The translations under genes and the position numbers were made by a program. Under the pieces are notes generated by a model that made no database searches, was not told the DNA's origin, and worked only from the letters and a program-made list of their open reading frames with translations. From Caballeronia glebae (GTDB lineage: Bacteria; Pseudomonadota; Gammaproteobacteria; Burkholderiales; Burkholderiaceae): a DNA stretch of 64,000 bases. This document shows positions 1 to 8,011 of this stretch, in pieces (the first letter of the stretch is position 1; every line of letters starts with the position of its first letter). Location of the stretch: contig NZ_FCOJ02000004.1 of the NCBI RefSeq assembly GCF_001545035.1, positions 124,001-188,000 of the forward strand, given 5' to 3'.

Positions 1-103
1 GCGGCTCTCGAACACGATCAAGACGGCGCTCGATCCGAACGGCATTCTGTCGCCGGGCAAGCAGGGCATCTGGCCCAGGGAAGACGCGGGAAAAGGGCGA
101 TGA
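1..103 (+). CDS. FAD-linked oxidase, C-terminal fragment (vanillyl-alcohol oxidase / 4-cresol dehydrogenase type)
   Basis: Only the last 33 codons are inside the window, read in the frame that ends with TGA at 101-103. The residues around LDPNGILSPGKQGIWP match the C-terminal FAD-domain tail (DPxGILxPGKxG) of FAD-linked oxidases of the vanillyl-alcohol oxidase and 4-cresol dehydrogenase flavoprotein families. Substrate cannot be told from this fragment. The stop overlaps the ATG of the next gene (ATGA), so the two are probably translationally coupled. Confidence 0.7.
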   Translation, partial: RLSNTIKTALDPNGILSPGKQGIWPREDAGKGR

Positions 104-456
104 ACACGACACGGCGCGCGTTTCTCATTGCGACGGGCGTAGCGGGAATGCCGTGGAGATCGCTCGGCATCGCGATGCCGGTATCGACGCGCATCTGGGT
201 CGTCGACGAGGACTTGCCGCAAAGCCGCGTACTCGTGCGGCGCGCGCGTCTGACGGGCGCGGGCATCGCATCCCTTTCCGGCGATGCGGGCTGGCTGTGG
301 ATCGAGCGGCTGTCGTCGTTGCACGCGATCGGCGGAATCACGCGTTTCGCCGATGCGTTCGTGTTGTCGCAACTCGGCGCGGACGCCGGCATGCGCGCGA
401 CGCATCATCGGGCGTTCGAAAACGGCGCCGTGCTCTGGACGCTCGACCGCGGCTGA
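100..456 (+). CDS. Hypothetical exported protein with twin-arginine-like leader
   Basis: This 118-aa protein starts inside the stop codon of the upstream flavoprotein gene (ATGA overlap) behind AAAGGG. Its N terminus (MNTTRRAFLIATGVAGM) has an RR pair before a hydrophobic stretch, like a Tat leader without the full consensus. The rest has no motif I recognise. In 4-cresol dehydrogenase operons a small cytochrome c often accompanies the flavoprotein, but there is no CxxCH here, so it is not that subunit. A role linked to the upstream oxidase is inferred from coupling only. Confidence 0.6.
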   Translation: MNTTRRAFLIATGVAGMPWRSLGIAMPVSTRIWVVDEDLPQSRVLVRRARLTGAGIASLSGDAGWLWIERLSSLHAIGGITRFADAFVLSQLGADAGMRATHHRAFENGAVLWTLDRG

Positions 457-497
457 ATGCGCTTCGCTAAAATGACGGGCATCTCAATGATGCCGCG

Positions 498-878
498 ATG
501 GACGAAACAATGAACGCCACGGATACACGCACAATCGCGGACTGGCACGCGCATGTCTATTTCGACGCAGCGAGCCGCGACGCCGCATGGCAGCTCCGGC
601 TCGTGATCGAGCAACGTTTTGCGGACGAATTGCAAGGCGGCACACTGCGCCTGGGCCGTTTTCACGAACGGCCGGTCGGACCGCATCCGATGTGGTCGTT
701 CCAGTTGGGATTCGGCGGCGACCTGCTCGCGCCGATGCTCGCGTGGCTCACGCTGAATCACGGCGCGCTCGATGTCTTCATGCATCCGAACACGGGCGAT
801 GCGCTCGTCGATCATCGCGATTCGGCCGTGTGGATCGGCCATTCGCACGAACTCGCGCTGAAGAGTCTGGGCGGCTAG
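498..878 (+). CDS. DOPA 4,5-dioxygenase family protein
   Basis: A 126-aa protein with the HAHVYF motif near residue 18, a later HPMWSFQ and a MHPNTGD segment, all typical of the small bacterial DOPA_dioxygen family (plant DOPA 4,5-dioxygenase relatives, extradiol-type ring cleavage; the histidines are candidate Fe(II) ligands). Length is normal for the bacterial members. A second ATG lies four codons downstream and neither has a clear ribosome binding site, so the exact start is uncertain. The physiological substrate is unknown. A bidirectional terminator follows at 889-915. Confidence 0.75.
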   Translation: MDETMNATDTRTIADWHAHVYFDAASRDAAWQLRLVIEQRFADELQGGTLRLGRFHERPVGPHPMWSFQLGFGGDLLAPMLAWLTLNHGALDVFMHPNTGDALVDHRDSAVWIGHSHELALKSLGG

Positions 879-888
879 AGCGGAAACG

Positions 889-915
889 AAAAAGGCGAAC
901 CCCGTTCGCCTTTTT
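889..915. terminator. Bidirectional rho-independent terminator
   Basis: A 12-bp perfect inverted repeat (AAAAAGGCGAAC / GTTCGCCTTTTT, loop CCC) lies between two convergent genes. It has T-runs on both strands, so it can end both the dioxygenase-family transcript and the phasin transcript. Confidence 0.85.
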
Positions 916-932
916 CCGAAACGCCAGCGAGA

Positions 933-1499
933 TTACTTCTTCGCGTTGGCCGTTCTCGGCGGCACCACGCGCACGGCCGTCTGGTCCGCGACCGTGGCGT
1001 CGTTTTGCGCGGCTTCGACCACTTGCTTTGCGGCCTTCTTCGCTGCTTCGTAAGCCGAATTCGCCGATTCCGTCGCGGCATCGATCGCGGTGCGCCATGC
1101 CGTCACCACGGCCTCGCTCCCGACCGGCGCGTTGCTCGCGAGACTCTCGACGAACGCCTGCACGTTGCGCTGCGATTTCTCGATCTGATCCTGCGCGGCT
1201 TCCAGATAGCCGCCGCGCACGCCCGCGGCGATCTCGTAGACGCCGCGCCAGTACGCCTGGACGCGCTGTGCGCCGTCCTGCAGATTCTGGTTCTGAAGCG
1301 CGAAGAATTCCTGCGGATCGCGCACGGAGAGCGATCTGGCGATGAGCGCCTGATGCTCGTCGAGCGCCGTCCTGACCGTGCGCACGTTCAGGTCGATCAG
1401 CTTCTCGAAGCCTCCAACAACTTGTGCGGCGAGACCGAAGGTGGTGTCGACACCCGCCTTTTGTGACGCGATTACGTTTTCCGGCGCAAGACTGCTCAT
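933..1499 (-). CDS. phaP: Phasin (polyhydroxyalkanoate granule-associated protein)
   Basis: A 188-aa alpha-helical, alanine-rich protein of the PhaP family of Burkholderia/Cupriavidus. The N-terminal part (SLAPENVIASQKAGVD, then FEKLIDLNVRTVR and LSVRDPQEFFALQNQ) is the classical phasin_2 signature; the tail is a Lys/Ala-rich coiled-coil-like region. Phasins coat PHB granules and control their size and number. I chose the start at 1499 because GGAG lies 6 nt upstream; an in-frame ATG four codons earlier has no such site. No other PHA gene is in the window, so this copy is away from phaCAB. Confidence 0.93.
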   Translation of the reverse strand: MSSLAPENVIASQKAGVDTTFGLAAQVVGGFEKLIDLNVRTVRTALDEHQALIARSLSVRDPQEFFALQNQNLQDGAQRVQAYWRGVYEIAAGVRGGYLEAAQDQIEKSQRNVQAFVESLASNAPVGSEAVVTAWRTAIDAATESANSAYEAAKKAAKQVVEAAQNDATVADQTAVRVVPPRTANAKK

Positions 1500-2058
1500 G
1501 CTCGACTCCATATGGAAGTGGCCAATTGAATGCCCGATGAATTTGTGCGACGCAGCGAATGACTCATTTTAAGGCAAGCGCGGGACGTGTCAAATACGTT
1601 TTCCCTGCTTGACTTTAAACCATACGATCATTTATTCAAAAATAATGGAGAACGAAAAGTAAATGAGCAGGCTTATAAAGCAGGTGCAAATTGATCACAC
1701 ATCACATGATTATCGCGGGTCGCTTGATTTCGGACAGAATTCCTGCAGAGGTAATAATTCCGACCAGTCGGCCGGCGAACGCACGTTCATTTAAAGCCCT
1801 GTCTGGTAAAAGGACAGGGGCGTCTCATCGTAAACACCTAAGCCAGAATTTACCGAATGCGGCATTTCCCCACTTGACGCATTGGTGCGCTAATTGAAAG
1901 AATCTCGCATTGCAGCACGCGCAAGAGGTATTCGACGAGGCGGGCGATTTTTCCGGTATTTGTGTCACTGCCCCGTCATCTCGAATCAGTAGGATTCACC
2001 TCGCGCGAATGAGCCGGCGCTGAACGGCATAAAGATATAAATCGAGAGAATCTGAAAA
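1500..2058. other. Long non-coding interval (about 560 bp)
   Basis: This stretch is more AT-rich than its surroundings, especially 1600-1680. It should hold the phasin promoter (leftward) and that of the small HTH gene (rightward). A 68-codon frame at 1691-1897 has no ribosome binding site and atypical composition. I see no other gene, RNA or strong inverted repeat. Confidence 0.5.
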
Positions 2059-2343
2059 ATGGGGCGACATTCCCACACCATTGGCCACCTTGAACGCAGT
2101 CACGACGACAACATCTTGCGGCGCGCCATGGCCGCACGACTCGACCGGGCCTTGCAGAAGGCGAACATCAGTTCCGCAAAAGCCGCCGGCTGGCTCGATG
2201 TGAGCGAGCACGACGTGCAATTCTGGCGGCGCGGCATCACGGTTCCGCCGTTCGCGGCATTCAACCGCATCGCGAAGGCGCTCGGCATCGATCCGCACTG
2301 GCTCTGCACGGGCCAGGCGCAGCACGCGCATTCCGCCAACTGA
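2059..2343 (+). CDS. Small XRE/Cro-like helix-turn-helix protein
   Basis: A 94-aa protein. Residues about 25-85 look like a lambda-repressor-type HTH: an N-terminal helix (MAARLDRALQKANISSAK), AAGWLDVSEHDVQFWRRG as the HTH proper, and IAKALGIDPHWLCTG as the closing helix seen in XRE proteins. No effector domain is present, so it is likely a simple DNA-binding regulator. It stands alone between a long non-coding interval and the convergent EamA gene. Targets are unknown. Confidence 0.7.
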   Translation: MGRHSHTIGHLERSHDDNILRRAMAARLDRALQKANISSAKAAGWLDVSEHDVQFWRRGITVPPFAAFNRIAKALGIDPHWLCTGQAQHAHSAN

Positions 2344-2393
2344 GCGGATTCACGACGGCGCGCAGCACGCGCGCCGCGCTTCGCGTCCTCCAG

Positions 2394-3332
2394 TCAGACT
2401 TCCGTCGATACGGCCAGCGGCGCCTTGCGTCCATGTAGAAGCACGGTGCCGATGCCGCTCGCCGCAATCACGCACATGCCGATCGCCGTCCACAGGTCGG
2501 GCGCCTGTCCGAACAGCAGCCAACTGAAGAGCGCGGCGAACGCGAGCTGGCCGTAGCCGAGCGGCGTGAGCACGGAGAGCGGCGCGCGCTTCAAGGCCTG
2601 CAGCATGAGCCCGTGGCCGGTGGTCGCCATCGTCGCCATGAAGACGACGAGCAGCCAGCTTTCGAATCGCACTTGCGCTATCGCGGGCAGCGTTTCGGCC
2701 TGATCCATCCACACGAGCACGCACAGCATGACGGTCGCGACGAGCGCCGTGAGGAAGTTGGTCGTGATCGCGTCGTCGACGCGCGAAAGATGGCTCGACA
2801 CCACCTGAAAGCACGCGAACGTCGTCGCCGCGCCGATCGGATAGATCACCGTCCAACTGAACTGGCTGCCGCCCGGCCGCACGACGAGCAGCATGCCGAC
2901 GAAACCGATCACGACCATCGCCCATTTGCTGCGCGGCACGTCGTCTTTCAGCACGAGCGCGGCGAGCAGCGTCGAAATGAGCGGCGCGAGCATTGCGAGG
3001 GAAGTGCTGACAGGCAACGGAAGATGCCGCAAACCCGCGAACGTGCATGCGGAATTGGTGAGCAAGAGCACAGCGCGCACGATCTGCAGCCGCACGCTGC
3101 CCGTACGGAAGAGACCGAACGCGCGGCGGCGCACCTGCCATGCGCCCATCACGATCATTTGAAACAGATAGCGCACCCAGAGTAGCGCCAGTAGAGGGAC
3201 TGCGGTGCCGATCAGCTTGACGGTGGAGTCGCTTGCCGCGAAGGTCGCCGTCGTCAGGATCATGATGGCGATACCGGCTCCGGTGTTATCGGTATCAATG
3301 CGGTACCGCGCTTTGCCCTCTAAGGTTGCCAT
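2394..3332 (-). CDS. EamA/DMT-superfamily transporter
   Basis: A 312-aa inner-membrane protein with about ten hydrophobic segments in two EamA repeats (roughly residues 20-150 and 165-300). The first helix carries the typical ATFAASDSTVKLIG start, and the second repeat holds PIGAATTFACFQVVSSHLSR. Drug/metabolite transporters of this type export amino acids, metabolites or drugs; the substrate cannot be assigned. The start is preceded by GAGAG. An 11-bp perfect inverted repeat sits 18 bp upstream of the ATG (see 3350-3377). Confidence 0.85.
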   Translation of the reverse strand: MATLEGKARYRIDTDNTGAGIAIMILTTATFAASDSTVKLIGTAVPLLALLWVRYLFQMIVMGAWQVRRRAFGLFRTGSVRLQIVRAVLLLTNSACTFAGLRHLPLPVSTSLAMLAPLISTLLAALVLKDDVPRSKWAMVVIGFVGMLLVVRPGGSQFSWTVIYPIGAATTFACFQVVSSHLSRVDDAITTNFLTALVATVMLCVLVWMDQAETLPAIAQVRFESWLLVVFMATMATTGHGLMLQALKRAPLSVLTPLGYGQLAFAALFSWLLFGQAPDLWTAIGMCVIAASGIGTVLLHGRKAPLAVSTEV

Positions 3333-3349
3333 CGAACTCTCGTGGTAGT

Positions 3350-3377
3350 GAAGGAACGGCTTTTATGCCGTTCCTTC
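3350..3377. promoter_or_regulatory. Perfect 11-bp inverted repeat in the leader of the EamA gene
   Basis: GAAGGAACGGC, a 6-nt loop, then GCCGTTCCTTC, placed 18-45 bp upstream of the EamA start codon. On the leftward transcript it would form a strong hairpin just before the ribosome binding site; on the + strand it is followed by AATTTT, so it could also be a weak terminator. It may instead be a protein operator. Confidence 0.5.
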
Positions 3378-3645
3378 AATTTTCCCGACATCGCGCGACG
3401 CTGGCAAGGCGACAGTAAAGTTCTTATCCGCCGTGTTGTGCGCAGGTCACGACACCTGAAATGTACTAGACGGTTCGAACAAACGCATGCTGCGGGTCGC
3501 CCCCGATAACTGCGCGATAACTGCCCGATCGTGCTTTTCAATTCTTATTTTTGCAGCTTGATTTAAGAAGCGGATTAGCGCTTTCCTAACTTCGACTCTC
3601 TACTATTCGACTCAACGTCGAACAACATAGAACGAGGGAGTCGTC
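3378..3645. other. Intergenic region with EamA and small-protein promoters
   Basis: No gene seen. It contains a tandem CGATAACTGC repeat (3504-3513 and 3515-3524, 11-bp period) and an AT-rich stretch around 3540-3600 likely to hold the promoter of the 47-aa membrane protein. Confidence 0.4.
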
Positions 3646-3789
3646 ATGCAGAAGAAGCGCATCATCCTTGCCGCCGCCATGATGTCGATGATTCTTATCG
3701 CATTCATGTCGATGAATAGCATTCGCGATGCTAGCGACATGTTTCAGATCACCCGCGCGGCGCCGGAGCAAATGCTCTTTATCGATTGA
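3646..3789 (+). CDS. Small membrane or exported protein, 47 aa
   Basis: The frame runs ATG to TGA for 47 codons behind a very good Shine-Dalgarno sequence (GAGGGAG, 6 nt spacing). The product starts MQKKRIILAAAMMSMILIAF: a short basic N terminus followed by one hydrophobic, methionine-rich helix, then a mixed polar tail ending MLFID. It resembles single-span small membrane proteins or an uncleaved signal anchor. No family recognised; the ribosome site and amphipathic layout are the main support. Confidence 0.6.
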   Translation: MQKKRIILAAAMMSMILIAFMSMNSIRDASDMFQITRAAPEQMLFID

Positions 3790-3908
3790 TAGCCACGCAG
3801 GAAAACAGAGCATGCGTGCGCGCACATTATTTCGCTAGAACGTCTTGCACCCGAGGATTCGCCGCCTACACTTAAAGTAGTTTCTCAACTGCTTCGAGGG
3901 AGGCAACA

Positions 3909-4115
3909 ATGAGAACGAGAACCCGCGAAGTTGTGCGCATGCTGGCGACGTTCCGCCATTCGGCGCACTGTCGAACGCTGCGCGCGGCCGCGGCGGCGCA
4001 AGAAGCGCGCGATCTCGCCAACGAGCCTCTACCCGACGATGCATTGGAAGAGGACGAGCGCGCCGAGTCCGACGCGCCGCGCACCGCTCGCAAGCCTCAT
4101 CCGGGCATGCATTGA
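3909..4115 (+). CDS. Small hydrophilic hypothetical protein, 68 aa
   Basis: The start is preceded by GAGGGAGG with 5 nt spacing, one of the strongest ribosome sites in the window. The N-terminal half is Arg/Ala-rich and helical, the C-terminal half acidic (LPDDALEEDERAESD) and then basic. No domain recognised. It is convergent with the stress-protein-like gene on the other strand. Confidence 0.5.
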   Translation: MRTRTREVVRMLATFRHSAHCRTLRAAAAAQEARDLANEPLPDDALEEDERAESDAPRTARKPHPGMH

Positions 4116-4126
4116 AACGTCCGCAT

Positions 4127-4564
4127 TCAGACGCCCGCCGGATTCCTGTATGGCGAAAAGCGCCAGTGGCCGCTCGCATCCTTGACCGCGATCGCGCCGT
4201 GCTCGTGCAGCATTTCGCCAATGGCGCCCGGCTTGATGTCGTCTGTCATGCGAATGACGAGCAACGTGCGCTGTGGCGTGGCGTCATCATCGGCGGCGTG
4301 CGGCGTGGGCGGACGTTGCGTCAACGGCTCGTGCGGCACGAACCGGTTGCGCGCGCCAATCACGCCTTGGTGTTCGCCGTGCGCGACGTACTCGGCATCG
4401 TCCTCGTCGTGCCCTGGTGGCAGAAGCGCATCGATGTCGATTTCTCCGCGTCCAGCCCGGTAAAGATGCGCATCGTCGCGTCGCAAACCCGCGAGCTGCA
4501 ATGCGCGAAGTGCGTCGTGTCCGTCCCGATAAGAGCCGAACACCCCAACAATTACCTGATTCAT
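4127..4564 (-). CDS. General-stress YflT-like domain protein
   Basis: A 145-aa soluble protein. Its first 25 residues (MNQVIVGVFGSYRDGHDALR followed by ALQLAGL) resemble the N-terminal beta-alpha unit of the heat-induced YflT / general stress protein 17M domain, where a small protein senses or binds through an alpha-beta fold. The middle is Asp/Glu/His-rich and low complexity, and a second alpha-beta unit (TLLVIRMTDDIKPGAIGEML) closes the protein. Start supported by GAGGGGG. Function unproven. Confidence 0.6.
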   Translation of the reverse strand: MNQVIVGVFGSYRDGHDALRALQLAGLRRDDAHLYRAGRGEIDIDALLPPGHDEDDAEYVAHGEHQGVIGARNRFVPHEPLTQRPPTPHAADDDATPQRTLLVIRMTDDIKPGAIGEMLHEHGAIAVKDASGHWRFSPYRNPAGV

Positions 4565-4824
4565 CGTCGCCCCCTCTGTCGGTCCGCATCAGATCGCGGT
4601 CCAAGCAACAGATGTCATTTATGCGCGGTCTTGGATTGATGCTCCGCGCTCTTGGATTCGTCAGATGAACGTCAGCAACACGCGTTCCCGCATGAAGGTT
4701 CTGAAAGCAGAGCCGGCGGATGTCCTTTCTTCCTCGGGTTGCGACCCCAACGGCTATCACCTAAAGTAGCTGAGCTTCTTTCCCGGATCCGCGCGTCACG
4801 CGACGCGCTCTGCGCGAGGTTCGA

Positions 4825-5199
4825 ATGATTGCGAAAGCCTGTGCTTGGGTGCTCGTGCTGATGGCAGGCTCCGCAGCGGCGGCGCCTTGCTACAACGATG
4901 GCGATGTCGTCACGCTCGAAGGCACGGCGACGCGCCAGGCCGCGCATGAAGGCGATGCGTCCGCGAAGCCTGCGTGGGTGCTTTCGCTGTCGAGTCCCGT
5001 GTGCGTGCAGAGCGCGGGCACGGGACAGGGCGGACGGCAGCAGTCGAACGTATCGGCGGTGCAGATCATCGACGCGACGCCCACGGAGAACGCGCGCATC
5101 CAGCTGACGGGCAAGCTCGTCACAGGCAACGTCAGCGGTTATTACGCCGTGCCCACGGCGATCTGGGTGCTCAAGCAGCGGGTGCTTTCCGGACAATAG
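4825..5199 (+). CDS. Secreted periplasmic hypothetical protein (DUF4431-like)
   Basis: A 124-aa protein with a clean Sec signal peptide (MIAKACAWVLVLMAGSAAAA, cleavage after the Ala run). The mature part is all-beta in character (VVTLEGTATRQ, WVLSLSSPVCV, IQLTGKLVTGNVSGYYAVP) with two cysteines that could pair, like the DUF4431 family. It has GAGG 5 nt before ATG. Role unknown. Confidence 0.65.
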   Translation: MIAKACAWVLVLMAGSAAAAPCYNDGDVVTLEGTATRQAAHEGDASAKPAWVLSLSSPVCVQSAGTGQGGRQQSNVSAVQIIDATPTENARIQLTGKLVTGNVSGYYAVPTAIWVLKQRVLSGQ

Positions 5200-5253
5200 C
5201 GCCCGCGCCGCCCGCACGGGCAATGCGTCGAATCCAGCGAGAAGTACGAACGA

Positions 5254-5427
5254 TCAGGCGGCTTTCGCGTGCGCCTGATAGCGCCAGTATTCGGCGACGA
5301 CAATATGCATTGGCTGATCGTCGAGCTTGCGTTCTTCCGCGAATCGCAAGATGGCGTCGAGTTGTGCGCCGGTGCAGCGGAACGCTTCGCGGCGAATCGC
5401 CGTCTGATTTTTCTTGTGCGTGGTCAT
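5254..5427 (-). CDS. Small hypothetical protein, 57 aa
   Basis: A leftward frame of 57 codons (first residues MTTHKKNQTAIRREAFRCTG, last residues AEYWRYQAHAKAA) behind AAGGA with 7 nt spacing. It shows no hydrophobic segment and looks like a compact helical protein: ALDAILRFAEERK-type helix followed by a beta strand MHIVVAEYW. No family recognised. It is shorter than usual gene-calling cut-offs. Confidence 0.6.
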   Translation of the reverse strand: MTTHKKNQTAIRREAFRCTGAQLDAILRFAEERKLDDQPMHIVVAEYWRYQAHAKAA

Positions 5428-5707
5428 GGCAATCCTTTTTCTAGGACCTTCCCCGACAGGGCAGGATCGTTCGAACGGGGCGGCCCGTGCGCGCGAACAC
5501 TGTCTGCTGCTTTCACATTAGGCCGGAGCCGCGCACGCGCGACCGGCTGTTAGCGCACATAGCCGTCAAGGCAAGGCAAATAGCGCAAAGCGCGGGCCAG
5601 GCCGCGATATCGCTTCGTTCGCCTTCGCTGGAATAAACCTTTCGGTTGCGCCGTTTAGCACTCATGGAACCGCGCTGGAATCGAGACGCGGGAGAGAGGA
5701 GAAGCCT

Positions 5708-5998
5708 GTGAGCGTCGATCAACACGCGCAGGAGGAACTCGCGCACATTGGGCGGATGATCGCGGAGCTTGAGCGCGTCGTGATTAAGCCGCGCGGCGGG
5801 CCGATGCTGCATGCCGTCATGCAAGAGGAATACTGGCAGCGGCGCATCGATGCGTTGATGGTCGCGTCGACGAGCGGGCTGTTGCGCCGCGACGCCGACG
5901 CGCTGCGCGAGCGCCTGGCCGATGTATTCGCCGATGCGCACGAACGAAATACGGGGCACGCGGGAGAACCGGCGCGGGAGACCGGCAGCAGAAGATGA
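5708..5998 (+). CDS. Hypothetical protein, 96 aa
   Basis: GTG start with GAGGAG upstream. Predominantly helical and charged: two helices (residues about 5-25 and 38-50), then RRDADALRERLADVFADAHE. No membrane segment or known motif. It converges on the HtrA-like gene. Confidence 0.5.
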   Translation: MSVDQHAQEELAHIGRMIAELERVVIKPRGGPMLHAVMQEEYWQRRIDALMVASTSGLLRRDADALRERLADVFADAHERNTGHAGEPARETGSRR

Positions 5999-6052
5999 AG
6001 CGAAGCGACCGCGAGGCGGCGCGTGTACATGCGGGCATGCGCCGCCGCCGCG

Positions 6053-7081
6053 TCAACCCGTCTGCTCTACGGGCGTCACTTCGATATCGAGCTTCTGCGC
6101 GCCACGCAGCACCGCGATTTCCACGGGCTTGTCGATGCGCGATGCATCCAGCGTGCGTTGCAGGCTGTCGACGCTATCGACGGCGATGCCATCCACCGCG
6201 ACGATCCGATCGCCCGTGCGCAATCCGTCGAGCGCGGCCGGGCTGCCTTTCACGATCTCCATCACATGTACGCCGCTCGCGGACGCCAGCGCGAAAAAGC
6301 GCTGCACGCGCCGCGAGATTGGCGTGGTCGTGCCCGCCACGCCGATATACGCGCGCCGCACGCGCCCGTGCGCGAAGATCTGCATGATGACCCACTTCGC
6401 CGTATCGATCGCGGTCGCGAAGGAGATGGCCTGCGCGCCGGAAATGATCGCAGTGTTCACGCCGATCACGTGCCCCGCCGAATCGATGAGCGGGCCGCCA
6501 GAGTTGCCGGGATTGAGCGCGGCGTCGGTCTGGATGACGTCGTAGATCATGCGGCCCGAAGTCGAGCGCAGCGTCCGGCCGAGCGCGGAGACGACGCCTG
6601 TCGTGACCGTCTGCGCGAGCCCGAGCGGATTGCCCACCGCGATCGCGATTTGTCCCACGCGCAGGTTGCCCGAATTGCCCAGTTCGACATGCGGCAGCGG
6701 CTCCGGCGAGCCGATGCGCAGCACCGCGAGATCGCTCGCGGGATCGTCGCCGACGAGATCGGCATCGAAGCGCGTGCCGTCGGCGAGCGCGACCACGATA
6801 TGCGTCGCGCCGTGCACGACATGACTATTGGTCAGCAGATAGCCGTCGGGCGTGAAGATGAATCCCGAGCCCGTGCCGCCGACATTGCGCCGCGCGCCGC
6901 GCGGATCAACGAGCGAACGCTCGACTGAAATGAACACGACTGCTTGCTGCACGCGCTCCAGCGCGCCGATGACCGTGCGCGAATAGGCGTCGAGCAGGGC
7001 GGTATCGTCGAGCGGGGCGGAGGGCGCGGCGTCCTGCGCGCCGCGCGTAAGATCGTCGATGAATTGAGGCCGGCTTCCCAT
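6053..7081 (-). CDS. HtrA/DegP-like trypsin-fold serine protease with one PDZ domain
   Basis: A 342-aa protein with the full catalytic triad: His87 (TNSHVV), Asp117 (ASDLAVL) and Ser194 (NPGNSGGP). One PDZ domain follows at about residues 245-335 (VKGSPAALDGLRTGDRIVAVDG). Unlike DegP/DegQ there is no N-terminal signal peptide or membrane anchor, and only one PDZ, so it would act in the cytoplasm unless exported by another route. AAGGA lies 2-3 nt before the ATG. It follows the Ap4A-phosphorylase gene by 54 bp on the same strand and may be the last gene of the fucD operon. Confidence 0.88.
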   Translation of the reverse strand: MGSRPQFIDDLTRGAQDAAPSAPLDDTALLDAYSRTVIGALERVQQAVVFISVERSLVDPRGARRNVGGTGSGFIFTPDGYLLTNSHVVHGATHIVVALADGTRFDADLVGDDPASDLAVLRIGSPEPLPHVELGNSGNLRVGQIAIAVGNPLGLAQTVTTGVVSALGRTLRSTSGRMIYDVIQTDAALNPGNSGGPLIDSAGHVIGVNTAIISGAQAISFATAIDTAKWVIMQIFAHGRVRRAYIGVAGTTTPISRRVQRFFALASASGVHVMEIVKGSPAALDGLRTGDRIVAVDGIAVDSVDSLQRTLDASRIDKPVEIAVLRGAQKLDIEVTPVEQTG

Positions 7082-7135
7082 GTTCCTTGAACTCCCGATG
7101 TCTGGAAGCCGACATGCGGGTCGCCAAAGCCGATT

Positions 7136-8011
7136 TCAAGAGATAGTTGCGTTTGCAAGTAGTTTCATCGGACCGAGCGTTTCGACGATGTCGCGTTGCG
7201 CGTCGTCGCGCACGAAGAGCGAGCCCGCGAAGCCGAGCGCGTTCACCGCGACGCCCTCGACATGCGACACGCTGCGCGGCACCGCGAGCATCCAGCGGCG
7301 CGTGACGAGCAAGTTGTAGGGCGCACTCTGATGCGCTGCGCCCATGACATCGAACGTGTGCACGCCGATCGCGTTCAACAGTTGCAGATAGGTTGCATGC
7401 ACGTTGGCGACACTGTCGTCGTCGAGCCATGCGGCCGCGTGCGCGAACGCGAGTTGCGGCACGCGAAAGACGCCGCTCGTGCGCGCCGCTTCGATGGCCG
7501 CCTCGATCGGCAATGCGTGACCATCGAGCGGCAGCGGCACCATCTGTAGATGCTTATGCGGCTGACTCGATCCGGCGACCGTGCCGCCGTTATAGAAGCC
7601 GAGTCCATCGAAGCGATCGAGGCAGGCAAAGAGCGCCGCGAAGTCATCTTCGCCGACGAGCGTTTCCTGCGGCTCGAATTCCGTCGTCACGATCAGCAGA
7701 TGATGCGCGAGCACGTTGAACTTGTTGAGCAACAGGAAATGCCGCTCGCCAATATCGCCGACACGCAAGGCTTCCTCGCACGGCGAGAACGGATCGCGCC
7801 ATTCGCTCGCGGCATCCGCGGCGGACTTCGCCGCGAGCTTCGACGCCTGCTCCTTGCGCGCGATATTCGCCGCTTGGCGCACGAGAAAGCGCACGCCGCC
7901 GTCTTCAATCACGCTTTGCGCCGTATCGAACGAACGCAGCGCGCCGCATGCGAGCGCGCGTTCGGTTTGCGAGGTTACGTCCTGCCACGAAGGTACGTTC
8001 ATGTGCGCCAT
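7136..8011 (-). CDS. ATP adenylyltransferase (Ap4A phosphorylase, HIT superfamily)
   Basis: A 291-aa protein with the HIT-like motif HKHLQMVPLP (His152 and His154), the NGGTVAGSSQPHKH approach and the FNVLAHHLLIVT strand of Ap4A phosphorylases (APA1/2 type). These split diadenosine tetraphosphate with phosphate to ATP and ADP. The start (GGAG, 4 nt spacing) lies inside the fucD gene, overlapping it by 13 bp, so the two are translationally coupled. Why a nucleotide-phosphorolysing enzyme is coupled to a sugar-acid dehydratase is not evident. Confidence 0.85.
   Translation of the reverse strand: MAHMNVPSWQDVTSQTERALACGALRSFDTAQSVIEDGGVRFLVRQAANIARKEQASKLAAKSAADAASEWRDPFSPCEEALRVGDIGERHFLLLNKFNVLAHHLLIVTTEFEPQETLVGEDDFAALFACLDRFDGLGFYNGGTVAGSSQPHKHLQMVPLPLDGHALPIEAAIEAARTSGVFRVPQLAFAHAAAWLDDDSVANVHATYLQLLNAIGVHTFDVMGAAHQSAPYNLLVTRRWMLAVPRSVSHVEGVAVNALGFAGSLFVRDDAQRDIVETLGPMKLLANATIS

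Noticed and set aside
1691-1897. 68-codon frame in the long non-coding interval
   Set aside because: No ribosome binding site, AT-rich composition unlike nearby genes, no recognisable motif.
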